Assembly (NCBI GenBank): GCA_963978545.1
Contig: OZ021721.1
Span: 112,511,280-112,575,279, forward strand
Direction: 5' to 3'
DNA: 64,000 bases
Source of the DNA: Linyphia triangularis
Taxonomy: Eukaryota; Arthropoda; Arachnida; Araneae; Linyphiidae
In this document: piece after piece, positions 1 to 10,215 of the stretch
Layout: each line of letters opens with the position of its first letter
How positions within the stretch are numbered: the stretch's first letter is position 1
Program-made: the position numbers and the translations under genes
The notes under the pieces: model-generated
The model's database searches: none
Told to the model about the DNA's origin: nothing
What the model saw: only the letters and a program-made list of their open reading frames with translations

Positions 1-421
1 TTTTCCACCTATTTTGATAAAATCGTAAATTTGCATTTTTTTAATTTTTTTTTTTGCGAAGAGACCATACTCGGCTCTACCATATGCAATAGATGCTTCA
101 TGCTTTTGAATGCTATTATTTAAAGTATTTTTTTTTTTTTTTAAGTATTCATTATTAGGTAAAAGTTGTTATGCTATTTTTGAAGAAACTTAATAATTGG
201 AAACAATTTCGCCTAGAAACAGTTAATTTTAAGCAAATAAAATTGGTATTAATGATAAAAAAACTGTCTGGATTTTTTTAACCACTCAGGTTTTTTTTAT
301 AACACACACAAATAACGCGAATGAAAACAGTAATGAAAATGAAATAACAGTTTCTAAGCTCACACAAGAATAGTAAAGTGCGGAACTTCCAACACTTTCA
401 GCTGCTTGCTTTCCTGTGTAG
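1..421. other. AT-rich DNA, no feature seen
   Basis: Low-complexity AT-rich sequence with T-runs near 40-55 and 127-142. I see no repeat partner elsewhere in the window and no open stretch worth naming. Confidence 0.6.
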
Positions 422-685
422 CTGAAACCTGTTTTCTGTTATTCAATAGCTGAAGAAGCAGCTCACGCTCTAATTAAAGGTAATCAATCTCTCTCTCCTG
501 TTAATACAATGATTGATGAATGTATTAGAGGTGTGAACAGTTTGAATTATAGTCTGACAAGTTATGGAGACTGTGTTGTATTATTTAAAGTTCATGGTAC
601 ATCTGTGTTAAGTACACCTTTAGGAATTCATAGGCTAGTTATTTTATTCATGTTGGAAGAACCTTGCAAACACATTGAAATTTGA
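422..685 (+). other. Unassigned open stretch of 87 codons
   Basis: One plus-strand frame is open from the stop at 419-421 to the stop at 683-685. It reads like ordinary protein, with segments such as AEEAAHALIKG, NTMIDECIRG and SYGDCVVLFKVHG, and has an internal ATG at MIDEC. A pyrimidine-rich run ending in AG (about 431-449) could be a splice acceptor, which would make this a 3' coding exon whose gene lies to the left of the window. I recognise no family. Open stretches of this length are expected a few times by chance here, so the protein-like composition is the only real support. It could equally be a decayed transposon reading frame. Confidence 0.22.
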
Positions 686-713
686 TTTAACAAAAGCTAA
701 ATTTTCATTGGAT

Positions 714-1215
714 ATAATTTCAAAAATTGAGGTTACTAGAAAAGAATTTTTTTTAAAAGTAGGCTCACTCTGTTATTTAATTTTAACCAACATTTTTATA
801 TTTAACAGTTCAAGTTTTACCGACAGTATTATTTTCTTTACAGTTTAATTTTAATATAATATTAAGTCGAGCTCCAAGAACAAGTTTTTGATATAGTTTG
901 TTATTTTTAAGATTTATTATTACTATTTGAAAAAAATTAAATATTCGAAAACCTTGGGTATAATTTCAAACATTGAGGTTAGTAAAAAAGAAAATTTTCA
1001 GAAGATGGCTCACTCGGCTATTTAATTTTAACCTACAGTTTTATGCTTAACAGTTTAATTTTAACCAAAGGTTTTGTTTTTACAGTTTAATATTAACCAA
1101 CGGTTTTGTTTTTACAGTTTAATTTTAGCATAATATTTACTCAAGATTACAGTAAAATTTTTTTATATGGTTTGTTATCTTTAAGTTAAACCAAATTAAT
1201 TAAAAAATATCATAA
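714..1215. repeat. Diverged direct duplication, period about 245 bp
   Basis: Two diverged copies (about 714-958 and 959-1215) share the order TTTCAAA.ATTGAGGTTA, then GGCTCACTC, then TTTAATTTTAACC and TTTACAGTTTAATTTTA blocks. In the second copy the TTTTACAGTTTAATTTTAACC block is itself repeated. No coding potential seen. Confidence 0.6.
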
Positions 1216-1544
1216 AAAACATCTTTGATTAATATCGCAATTTTAAAATATCAAAGAAGATGATTTCTTTTCCAAATGCAGTAGTCTGAGGTTCCTTTTC
1301 ACACAATATTGTTTAAATCACAGAAATTGTCAAAATTAATAGGTAAAGTTTTTTTGCGGCCAAAAAAAAAGCTTAATTAGTGCTTAACTAAGTTTAATTT
1401 GATTAAAAATAAAATAAAATACAATGACAAAAATATCCTCAACTCATGATAATAGAAGGATTCAAGGGAAAAAAAAAAAGAAAAAAAGAAAAGAGGAACA
1501 GGTCCAGGAAAATTTAGTCCTCTTTTTTCATGAAATCGAACATT
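1216..1544. other. AT-rich DNA, A-rich tract
   Basis: Nothing beyond an A-rich tract at about 1469-1492. The 66-codon frame over this tract is lysine-rich because of the A-run and is not considered real. Confidence 0.55.
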
Positions 1545-1712
1545 TAATGCCCACGAGGTTAACTTTGACCATATGCTATCTGTTATTGTTTTCTCTTCAA
1601 AACATTGAGCAGTTAAACTGTTAATGCCTATGAGATTAAATTTAACACAAACATGCTATCTGCTATCATTTTCTGTCCAAAATATCAAGCAGTTAAACTG
1701 TTTTATGCCTAT
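1545..1712. repeat. Short tandem repeat, about 80-bp unit, split by a transposon
   Basis: The unit (ATGCCYAYGAGGTTAA, then CTATCTGTTAT, then AGCAGTTAAACTG) occurs near 1548 and 1623. A third partial copy resumes at 2475, directly after the hAT MITE. The transposon therefore landed inside a pre-existing tandem repeat. Confidence 0.65.
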
Positions 1713-2480
1713 GAGCAGGCCCTGATCATTGCCTAGGCCCACAAGGCCCGGGCCTTGGTATCATGATTTTAGGGGGCCCCAAAAATGTCTGTAAACCTAT
1801 AACTTTTGTTTCATAAAAGCTATGTGAATATCTTTTATAATATGTATAAACAATTTCTTACATGAAAATCCTTTTGTGTAGATCTTGAACCGTCTTTAGT
1901 ATCCCAGAGTGTATTTATTCAAATAAACCAAACCATCATCATAAGCGTAAAATACAAGCATTCTCGAAGGATTGAGAAAAATAAATAAAAAGGAAGTCTT
2001 GACGAATTTATTGTGAGATCAGCAGATATCGACTCTGGTTGGTTGATTGCTTTTTTTACGCTCAATGACCTACGTTTATGCACAATGACAGCTAATCAGT
2101 CCGGGATCTACAGCTTAACGTGGATTCCGAACTACAACGAACATCCATGTCTGATGTCAACTCTGAAGTTGTGAATAATGCTGCAGATTTTGTTGTCACG
2201 GATATTACTACACATTGTGGTAGTGAAATGCAATGCAATACATAACAAAGTTTTTCCTCTTTTGATTTATAAATTTGATTGTTTGAAATACGTTTCTTTA
2301 TTTGTGATAAATTTTTTTTTTTAGAAAACAATATATTTATCAACTTTTTCTATATTTAGTGTTAATTCATTTGATTTTGCGTCAAGCTTATTTTCAATAA
2401 ATCACGCATATGAAAAAGGGGCCCCCAAATGCCTCCGGGCCTTGGGCCCCAACTTGTCATGATCAGGCCCTGCCTATGAG
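1708..2480. mobile_element. hAT-type MITE, copy A, with 8-bp target duplication
   Basis: The element spans 1716-2472. Its ends are inverted (CAGGCCCTGATCAT at the left, its complement at the right), and it is flanked by perfect 8-bp duplications CCTATGAG at 1708-1715 and 2473-2480. CAG-type ends with an 8-bp duplication are the signature of the hAT superfamily. No transposase is present, so it is non-autonomous. G+C-rich subterminal blocks (GGCCCGGGCCTTGG) flank an AT-rich centre. It is about 757 bp only because a SINE sits inside; copy B at 28103-28630 lacks that SINE. Confidence 0.88.
2026..2165 (-). mobile_element. tRNA-derived SINE fragment nested in the hAT MITE
   Basis: Bases 2038-2153 match, in reverse, the body and tail of the SINE at 62296-62477: GGTTGGTTG end, ACGTTTATGCACA, CTACAGCTTAACGTG. 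It interrupts the hAT MITE and is flanked by imperfect 12-bp repeats (ATATCGACTCTG and ATGTCAACTCTG). MITE copy B shows the uninterrupted site ATGTCGACTCTG. The tRNA-like head is missing (5'-truncated), as expected from incomplete reverse transcription. Confidence 0.82.
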
Positions 2481-2520
2481 GTTAACTTTGACAATATGAT
2501 TTCCTTTTCTGTTCGAAACA

Positions 2521-3640
2521 GCGTCAGTTCACATAAAATTAGCCACAAGAAAAGCAAAACATAAACTTTCTTTGAGAAAATAAACATTCATTTGATTTTT
2601 TTCTAGAACAGTTTTTCCCATAGCCCTTTAATTACCTGCAACTAAATCTAACATAAAAAAAAAAGAAAGAATGTGAATATTTCTAGTACGTTTTTGTGTT
2701 TCGGGATTTCTCTCATACTAGACTCATCAATGAGGAGGAGTTTCCTTCTTTTTCCTCCTTGAGCTAACTACTGGAAGGCTCAACCCCTTTCACATAGGTC
2801 TTTATCTAATGATACTTAGTCGCAATACAGCTCGCCTTCGTATAGCTATTGAGCCTGAGAATAAACGATAAAACTAACCATCTTCGTGTTTTACTGGTGT
2901 TAAACAGAATATTATAAAGAATTCAAAATCATTATTTTAGTATGCCTTACAACTTAACCCTTAGTAAAATAAAATATCATGTGCATTAGCTTGGATTTTA
3001 TTGGGTATGTAAAAGTAAACTTATTAGGTAAAGCAAATGCAATACCACGCAATACACATTTGCAGCCTATCATATATTCACTAGACCTGCATATATTTGT
3101 ATCAACTTGGTTTCGTTTCTTAATGTAATTTAAATGAAAAGTATACATACATAATGAATCATTCAAATTTCTAAATCCAGCAAATTCTGCCAACCTTTCT
3201 TTTATTCTATGCAAAATATTGTTTTGTGTTTAACAAGTTTTCATTTAAAAAATGTGTTGTGCTTTGTTTTCATAATCATAAAAATATAATCCCTTTTCCT
3301 TCCTTACTTTCTGCATAATAATACATGTTAAAATTTTAATTTAATTTCGAGACATAAAGCCATATTGGAAAAACTTAGCTTAGTTTTGATTAGTCATAAA
3401 TCATGTCACTTTAATACAATTTAATTTTAAAAAAAAATTACCATATACCTATACGGATATTTTTATAAAAATCTTAAATTTTTAGCCTGCCATTTTATAT
3501 GTCTTTCTTAATCAACTTAAAGTATTAATGAATTTTATGGTATCAAGTACAAAGTTAAGAGCTCTAGCTTCAAGCAGCGAAGCAAAGAAACATCTTTAAA
3601 ATATGGATCTTTTTATTTGCCGGAGTTTTATAAGTAAAAT
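2521..3640. other. AT-rich DNA, no feature seen
   Basis: No repeat partner, terminal inverted repeats or credible reading frame found. An 86-codon minus-strand frame at 2954-3214 is of chance length and matches nothing I know. Confidence 0.5.
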
Positions 3641-3644
3641 TATA

Positions 3645-4040
3645 AGCACTTAAAAGAGATAGTTTATATGTCCCTGCCTATAGACTTAAAAGGTAGTATT
3701 TTTAGCAACAATATCTGCCGAAGTACTGCTTGAAAGATTGGAATTTTTATATTTTGTATAACAGGAGTAAAAAAAATCATTAGAAACATTTGAAGAGAAA
3801 ATAAGTATTTTATTAATTTTTCAAAGTTTTTACAAGCTACCTTACAATTATCTTTAAATGTGACAAAACGCTTAGGTTTTTTTTCCCTTTCAACATTTTT
3901 AATTAATTTTTTCTTACTTTTGGTTTACACTTGGTATACTTTGATTTATACAAAAAGTATACTTTTGATACAACTCTTGATACAAATATTCATATTTTCT
4001 AAAACAATACTTCGGCAAAATTGTGACAAAACAATTTAAG
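3645..4040. mobile_element. Degenerate copy of a TTAA-flanked MITE family
   Basis: This aligns by eye to the clean copy at 21411-21787: a left end with ATATGTCCCTGCC and TAGACTT, then ATCATTAGAAAC, TTTTATTAATTT, TTTTTACAAGCT, and CATATTTTCTAAAACAATACTTCGGC. Both terminal repeats are eroded, so boundaries are approximate. Confidence 0.5.
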
Positions 4041-4690
4041 TATTAGATTTATTGAGCAAGAGTCAAGCTGGTGAATTGAAAAAATGAGCAATTATTTAAA
4101 ACCTCTAACCATCCGTTAGATTTCAAATTTTCAAACATCTTGCCTTTGTGCATAGTGGATCAAAACGTACTTTTCCACAAAGTAAAGTGACAAGTTTATT
4201 CATCCAAAGTTTTTGGAAGAAAATTTGATGAATACAAATGCTGTTTATTTTCTTGAAATACTGATTGTTTGTCATCATAGTTCTCCTGTTTAAAGTACCT
4301 TGGAGTCGGTAGCAATCAGATTTTCATAAGAAAAATTTTACGCACTTCATGGAGGGAATGACATTTGAAGAAAGAAAGAAATATCAATTTTTGGAAGAAA
4401 GTTGGATGAATATAAAAGTTGAATACAAAATTAAATTTTCGTCACCAGGTAAAAATTGCACTTTAAGGACTTATGTAGTAGTTAACTTTACTGGTTAAAC
4501 TTTATCGAGAAAGTTGTAAATGAAGTTTTAGACCAAAAATTACTACAATCCTATAATATTTTAAATAGTTGCCTCATAATTATTATTTTCAAAGAATCAT
4601 TTGCAAAAATTTGTACTGTTTGTATTTTTTTGAAAAATATCTTCAAAAGTTTTAATTTTTTTTTAATATTATTACTATTATTATTTTTAA
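4041..4690. other. AT-rich DNA, no feature seen
   Basis: Unique-looking AT-rich sequence leading into the satellite array. The phrase TTTTTGGAAGAAA.TTTGATGAATA appears twice (about 4209 and 4388), suggesting an old local duplication. Confidence 0.45.
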
Positions 4691-5434
4691 ATATCATTTA
4701 CCCATTACATTAGTAGTCCGTAAACAAAGCTTTGTGAAGTTTTGTTGATTACATATCATTTACCCATTACATCAGTAGTACTTAAACAAAGCTTTGTGAA
4801 GTTTTGTTCATTACATATCATTTACCCATTACATCAGTAGTACGTAAACAAAGCTTTGTGAAGTTTTGTTGATTACATATCATTTACCCATTACATCAGT
4901 AGTACTTAAACAAAGCTTTGTGAAGTTTTGTTCATTACATATCATTTACCCATTACATCAGTAGTACGTAAACAAAGCTTTGTGAAGTTTTGTTGATTAC
5001 ATATCATTTACCCATTACATCAGTAGTACGTAAACAAAGCTTTGTGAAGTTTTGTTCATTACATATCATTTATCCATTACATCAGTAGTACGTAAACAAA
5101 GCTTTGTGAAGTTTTGTTGATTACATATCATTTACCCATTACATCAGTAGTACGTAAACAAAGCTTTGTGAAGTTTTGTTGATTACATATCATTTACCCA
5201 TTACATCAATAGTACTTAAACAAAGCTTTGTGAAGTTTTGTTCATTACATATCATTTACCCATTACATCAGTAGTACGTAAACAAAGCTTTGTGAAGTTT
5301 TGTTCATTACATATCATTTACCCATTACATCAGTAGTACTTAAGCAAAGCTTTGTGAAGTTTTGTTCATTACATATCATTTACCCATTACATCAATAGTA
5401 CGTAAACAAAGCTTTGTGAAGGTTTGTCCATTAC
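4691..5434. repeat. 62-bp satellite array, 12 tandem copies
   Basis: Twelve back-to-back copies of a 62-bp monomer start at 4691 and recur every 62 bp to 5373. Each carries ATATCATTTACCCATTACAT, CAGTAGTAC and the palindromic CAAAGCTTTG. Variation is limited to a few sites. Two of them (ACGTAAAC or ACTTAAAC; GTTGATTAC or GTTCATTAC) alternate in the first copies, suggesting growth by dimers. The last copy is the most diverged. There are no unique spacers, so this is not a CRISPR array. Confidence 0.95.
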
Positions 5435-5920
5435 TAAATGCTCCAGATGACTTTAAACTTGTGAACTATAGTCACGAAGCCAAGTAAAAGTAACAGTCAA
5501 GTTTCATGAAGTCCGTGAACTTGGAAATGGATCTTCCCGAGTCATTAATTATCGCTATTAAACAAGAATATTAATCACTCCCAGTCTGTATTCCTAACTT
5601 CTCGCAACATTCATCTCCAGTGCATCTGTCACAAGTCGATTCTCTTGATAAAGCGTCCCCCTAAATGAAAAAACCCAATTTTAGCTTCTGCAATGTCTTT
5701 TTGATTTCACGCGCCCCAACTCCTAACCATCCAAACGAGCGTTATTTTGAGAAAAGGGAAGTGAAGAGAGGAGTTGGGAGATATGGACAGAAAAAAATTT
5801 AGCATTGTGCCAAGATTCTGGAGATAGGAAAAGTAATTTGTTACAGTGTTTAACATCCATGACTTTAGGAAGTAAACTAAAAAGTACACCCAAAAAGTGA
5901 CGCAATGGGACCATTTCTTC
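5435..5920. other. Unique-looking DNA, no gene
   Basis: Two overlapping minus-strand frames at 5707-5961 (84 and 63 codons) are shadows of each other and neither looks like a family I know. A weak hairpin pairs CAACTCCT (about 5707) with AGGAGTTG (about 5770). Confidence 0.45.
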
Positions 5921-5948
5921 ACAAGTTCTATAAGCTTATAGAACTTGT
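5921..5948. repeat. Perfect 28-bp palindrome
   Basis: ACAAGTTCTATAAG is followed immediately by its exact reverse complement, centred on AAGCTT. It sits just left of the 268-bp repeat block and may mark a rearrangement junction. Confidence 0.85.
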
Positions 5949-6106
5949 AAACTATAAGCATGTTTTAATTTATAATGGGATATAGAATATTTTACTGTGA
6001 TACAGAATCGTACTTTAATTTTTATGATTTTCATCCATTGAATATGGTCATTTTTACTAACAAATCCCTTTAGCAGAAAACAAATGCCTCCTTGATATTG
6101 TAAACT

Positions 6107-6640
6107 GTGTTTAATACTAATATTAATCATATATTTTGTGGCAGAAGCTTTCCCATCTACAATTGTAAACTACTTTTAATAAGTAAAGTTTCTTAATATT
6201 TTGAAAAAGCAAACCATTCACTTACAGTTGTAAACCATTTTTGTCACAGGAAGTTTTTGTATAATAGAGAAAAACTTTTCGCGTACAGGGGTAAACTGTT
6301 TCTTATACAGAAAAATGTCTATGTATTTTCAGTAAGAAAATTGTATTTTATATGAAATTTATTGCAGAAAGTTTATGTTTAATACTAATATTAATCATAT
6401 ATTTTGTGGCAGAAGCTTTCCCATCTACAATTGTAAACTACTTTTAATAAGTAAAGTTTCTTAATATTTTAAAAAAGCAAATCATTCACTTACAGTTGTA
6501 AACCGTTTTTGTCACAGGAAGTTTTTGTATAATATAGAGAAAAACTTTTCTCGTACAGGGGTAAACTGTTTCTTATACAGAAAAATGTCTGTGTATTTTA
6601 AGTAAGAAAATTGTATTTTATATGAAGTTTATTGCAGAAA
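6107..6640. repeat. 268-bp direct tandem duplication
   Basis: Two copies (about 6107-6374 and 6375-6640) start with TTTAATACTAATATTAATCA and share TTTGTGGCAGAAGCTTTCCC and ACAGGGGTAAACTGTTTC. Differences are few, so the duplication is fairly young. Confidence 0.9.
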
Positions 6641-7110
6641 GTTTCAGTGTACTTTACAGAGGAAAATTGTATTTTATATGGAATTGACCTTATTCAATAT
6701 GGAAATTCTGTTTATTTTTTGGGAGGGGTTTCTGTTTATTTTGTATGGAATCACCGTATTTAATACGGGAAATTTTAGTTTGTTTTACTGGAGAAAACTA
6801 TTTTGTATGAAGTTACAGTATTTAATACGGAAAGTTTCCTTTTATTTTACGGGGGATAAACGTTAGCAACCAGTTGAAAACCATTTTTAATACGAAAAGT
6901 TTCCGTTTATTTTACGGGAGAAAACTGTATTTTTTATGGAATTACTGTAATTATTACAGAAAGTTTCCGCTCATTTTAAGGGAAAAACCGTAGTAATCAG
7001 TCAAAAACCGTTTTTAATATGGAATGTTTCCGTATTTTTTACGGTTTTATTCTGGCGACCCAGCTGCCAGTTTAAAACCGTAATTTGACGGGATTTTTTT
7101 TGCAGTGTGA
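6641..7110. repeat. Degenerate TTTACGG/CCGTTT array with a possible transposon end
   Basis: A run of decayed monomers, each carrying variants of TAATACGGAAAGTTTCCG, TTTATTTTACGGG and AAAACCGTA, becomes better preserved toward the right. It closes with CAGCTGCCAG, AAAACCGTAATTTGACGGGA and TTTTTTTTGCAGTGTGA. Many short inverted sub-motifs plus a CACTGC-type terminus resemble the subterminal zone of a non-autonomous DNA transposon, but I could not find a matching left end. The 6107-6640 repeats share the GTAAACTGTTT and AGAAAGTTT words and are probably part of the same element. Confidence 0.5.
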
Positions 7111-8139
7111 TTTACAAGTTGTAAGTCGAAGTGCTAGTTCACAAGTCACTAGATGCCAGTGACTAGCATCGTGCAAACGTTTAATGCCAATCATTGATAG
7201 TTGTTTATTGGAATATTTGAAGACAAGTCTATGAGTTTAGTTTGAAAGTTGATTGCCAAAATAACAATATAAAAGCTTAACAAACTTTCTCAATCAACTT
7301 CTTTTATGACAAATTTCTTTTAAAAGCTGATGCCATAAAAGCTCTAAACTGCGCAAATATTAAAATCTACACTTTAAGATACATCTTTAAACTGTCCTTG
7401 AAAATAAAAATATGTTTTCAATTTCTTGCAGTAATAAATTAAAATACATTTTCTTCTAAATTGAAAAGCATGTAAAAATGCAATAAAAAAATGCAACTAC
7501 AAATGAATAATGAAAGTGGTTGTTCACTCAAATAAAATATAATGTAAAATGTAATGCTGTATAAATATAATGTAACTTTTGAAAAATACAATATACAAAT
7601 ATAATGAAACCTTTGACTAAAAAAACCAAGAGTTCATCGTATCAGATTCAATAAAAAAAGTTTATCATATTTTATTACATAAGTAATTTTGAATAGATCA
7701 TTATATTAAAAATTAAAAAAAAAAGTAGGAAAATGTTTAAACAATAAAAAAAAAAAAAAAAAAAAAAATAAAAAAAAAAAATTAGTTTAAATTAGTAATA
7801 AAGTAAATTTTTGAAAAATCTTCATGTTGATTTCGAGCATCAAGACAGAAACCGAAAGTAAGTTAGAAAAATTGTTGCATTATTAAAACAAAATCAATAG
7901 AAAATACAATTAGCTTCAAAAGATTAAAACATACAAAACTTAAATTAGTTACATTATATAACCACACAATCAGATACATTTTTAAACAAAAGCAAAATTC
8001 AATTAGAATTAAAACAAAGTGAAATCTTATATAATTGTATCATTTCAATAAAAAATAACGTTTCTGGAAGTAGAAAAAAAAATACAATTGTAATTTTACT
8101 TAGCATGAAGAATAGCAAACAAGTGCATATAAAATGTAA
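7111..8139. other. AT-rich DNA with a long A tract
   Basis: Very AT-rich. The main feature is an A-run broken by single T residues at about 7741-7780. No reading frame or repeat partner is convincing. A small hairpin (AGTCACT and AGTGACT) lies near 7143-7177. Confidence 0.5.
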
Positions 8140-8191
8140 CCTTACTTGTCCTTGATGGGAATCTTCGTGAAGACACTTAGAAAAGCAATTC

Positions 8192-8314
8192 CTAAAGTAA
8201 ATACAACGTTTCATCAATGCTAATCCACGTATCCCTTTCCCCATTCGCCTTTGAATCCAATCTATTCAGCAAACAATCCTTCCTTAGCCACAACGCCTTA
8301 ATCAATCTAACATT
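8192..8314 (-). pseudogene. Possible MADF-like relic
   Basis: A 40-codon minus-strand stretch reads NVRLIKALWLRKDCLL, then NRLDSKANGERDTWISIDETL. The spacing LI..., CLxN, R.TWISI..TL resembles the MADF fold found in the accessory protein of PIF/Harbinger transposons and in some DNA-binding proteins. The match is only a pattern in my judgement, the stretch is short and stops bound it. It is listed because a Harbinger-like piece lies next to it on the same strand. Confidence 0.2.
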
Positions 8315-8676
8315 TCATACGAATCACAAGTAGGTGTTGCAATTCAGGAAATGAATACGACACATAACCATTGGTCGAAAAATAATTCACATCCAACAAA
8401 AAACAATGAAATTTAATCTCCCTCACTAGCTCAGGTGAACAAAAACAACCCTCTCAAAATATATTACAATCGTAAGCCAGCCAGGAAAAAAAAAGAGCCA
8501 TAACTTCAATCCAACTCAGGCTGATTGCGAGGTAACAAAGCCCGCGTTTGAAAAGCCGTGATAATGGCCGCGATAATGACAACAAAAGCACAAAAAAATC
8601 ACCAAAATAACCAAAAGACAAATAAGAAATCCTAGACGGAAACCCGGGCCATTTCTTTCTGTTTCTTTCAATGCTT

Positions 8677-8898
8677 TCAGCCGCAAAAAAATAAGGGGAA
8701 ATGGGCGGTATAGAAATAGACACCGCGCCTTTTAATTTCGCTAGTGGATCCTACAATTATGTCACCTTGGTTATACACTTGGAATGAAGATGATAGTCCG
8801 TAGACTCCACTGAATGCGTTTTCAATTATGTCTCTTGCAACCCTCCCAAACAGACAGATGTCTGAAATATCTAATTGCCCACCAGCCCTGAAGCAAGT
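8677..8898 (-). pseudogene. Possible PIF/Harbinger transposase C-terminal relic
   Basis: A minus-strand frame without ATG is open for about 73 codons. It contains RVARDIIENAF, SSSFQVYNQGDII, STSEIKRRG and YTAHFPL. In PIF/Harbinger nucleases the third catalytic region reads roughly R.ARR.IENAFG...SRF.V, followed by an I....E block and ending in A...LHNFL, and this stretch follows that order. The final LHN is damaged and no upstream catalytic region was found. Length alone is not significant here. An alternative is an exon behind the acceptor-like CTTGCTTCAG at about 8888-8897. Confidence 0.3.
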
Positions 8899-9202
8899 CT
8901 AGCCAGAGAAGTTATACCAATTACCGTTTTTCTCACCTGCGCTCTATTACAACGAATTAAGTCCATGTCTTCGACATTTTGAGTATGTTTTTAGCGACTG
9001 AGCCCTAACAGATTTGTTTATTATTCGTTAACTTGCAGGAATGTTGAGCAGATCGCCTCGAACTATTGCTTATAACAACACTTGTGATATATTTCTTTCT
9101 GTTAGAAAATATTGGTAATGGACTGAATATAAGTTCTCTTTTGAATGTGTTTTGTTAAAATAGATTAATTTTGAACAAATACTTTAATCGGATGGTTATT
9201 AA

Positions 9203-9905
9203 CAGGGACGTACTGGGACATAAAATCAGCCCGGTGATTTTAGATTTATGCTGCCCGAAATATAATTTCAATTAAATGATTCCAATAGTTAATTAATTTT
9301 AATAATTAAATAATTAATTTTAATAATTAAATAATTAATTTTAATAATTAAATAATTAATTTTAATAATTAATTAATTTTAATAATTAATTAATTTCAAT
9401 AATTAATTAATTTTAATAATTAAATAATTCATTCATTTTAATAATTAAATAATTAATTTTAATAATTAATTAATTCGTTCATTCATTTTAATAATTAAAT
9501 AATTAATTTTAATAATTTATTAATTTTAATAATTAATTAATCTTAATAATTAATTAGTTTTAATAATTAATTAATTTTAATAATTAAATAATTAATTGTA
9601 ATAATTAAATAATTAATTTTAATAATTAAATAATTAATTTTAATAATTAAATAATTAATTTTAATAATTAAATAATTAATTTTAATAGCTAAATAAGTAT
9701 TTTTAATATTTAAATAATTAGTTTTAATAATTAAATAATTATTTTTAATAATTAAATAACTAATTTTATTAATTAAATAATTTTAATAATTAATATGTTT
9801 TATTACTATTTAAATATGCATGTGTAATAATTAATTTCAATAATTAATTTTATTTATAAATTTCAATAATTAATTTTATTTACAAATTTTAATAATTTAA
9901 TTGCT
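9203..9905. mobile_element. hAT MITE left end expanded by an AT minisatellite
   Basis: The left end CAGGGACGTACTGGG and the following CCCGGTGATTTTAGATTTA match the intact hAT MITE at 36359-37447. After about 80 bp the sequence becomes some 550 bp of TTAATAATTAAATAATTAAT repeats (21-22 bp unit, many variants). The right end (CCAGTACGCCCCTG) was not found, so the copy is truncated or its end was lost. The left flank GTTATTAA has no recognisable partner. Confidence 0.7.
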
Positions 9906-10029
9906 ACTATAGTTAATGTAATTAAATTTTGAATATCCCTGTGTTTTACCGACCATTGAAGAAACTCTTTGCTGTTATAAAATTTTTTTAATGTATAAAT
10001 AATATTTTTTTAATCCGAATAAATAAAAG

Positions 10030-10215
10030 ATATTTGGATGTGAGTGCAAACATTCACCTTCATTTTTAATCAAGGAATTTTGAAACTTAGTTTGCCGCAC
10101 ATTTTATTGATAGAAATGTTTTTGATATTTAAAATTAGCTGCAAACACCTAGCACGCGCTGTTTACAGAATCGGCGCTGTGTCAATAAATATAAAATTGG
10201 TGTTTTAAAGAAGTA
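10030..10215. mobile_element. Internal fragment of the ATCGAT-rich hAT family
   Basis: TTTTGAAACTTAGTTTGCCGC, GATAGAAATGTTT, TATTTAAAATTAG, and the GGCGCTGTGTCAAT block correspond to the middle of the element at 40045-40583. The ATCGAT-bearing ends are absent. Confidence 0.6.

Larger units (their letters stand above)
8140..9060. other. GC-elevated patch with minus-strand coding-like stretches
   Basis: Base composition rises clearly above the surroundings and CpG is more frequent. Two minus-strand open stretches are described separately (8677-8898 and 8192-8314). A third minus-strand frame (8244 leftwards) begins MGKGIRGLALMKRC and meets a good splice donor (CAA|GTAAGG) near 8140. Two readings compete: a decayed DNA transposon, or a promoter and first exon of a minus-strand gene running toward the left edge. 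I cannot decide between them from sequence alone. Confidence 0.4.

Noticed and set aside
1424..1624. Lysine-rich 66-codon frame
   Set aside because: It arises from an A-rich tract.
4691..5434. CRISPR-like regular repeats
   Set aside because: The 62-bp monomers are directly joined with no unique spacers, and the genome is eukaryotic. It is a satellite.
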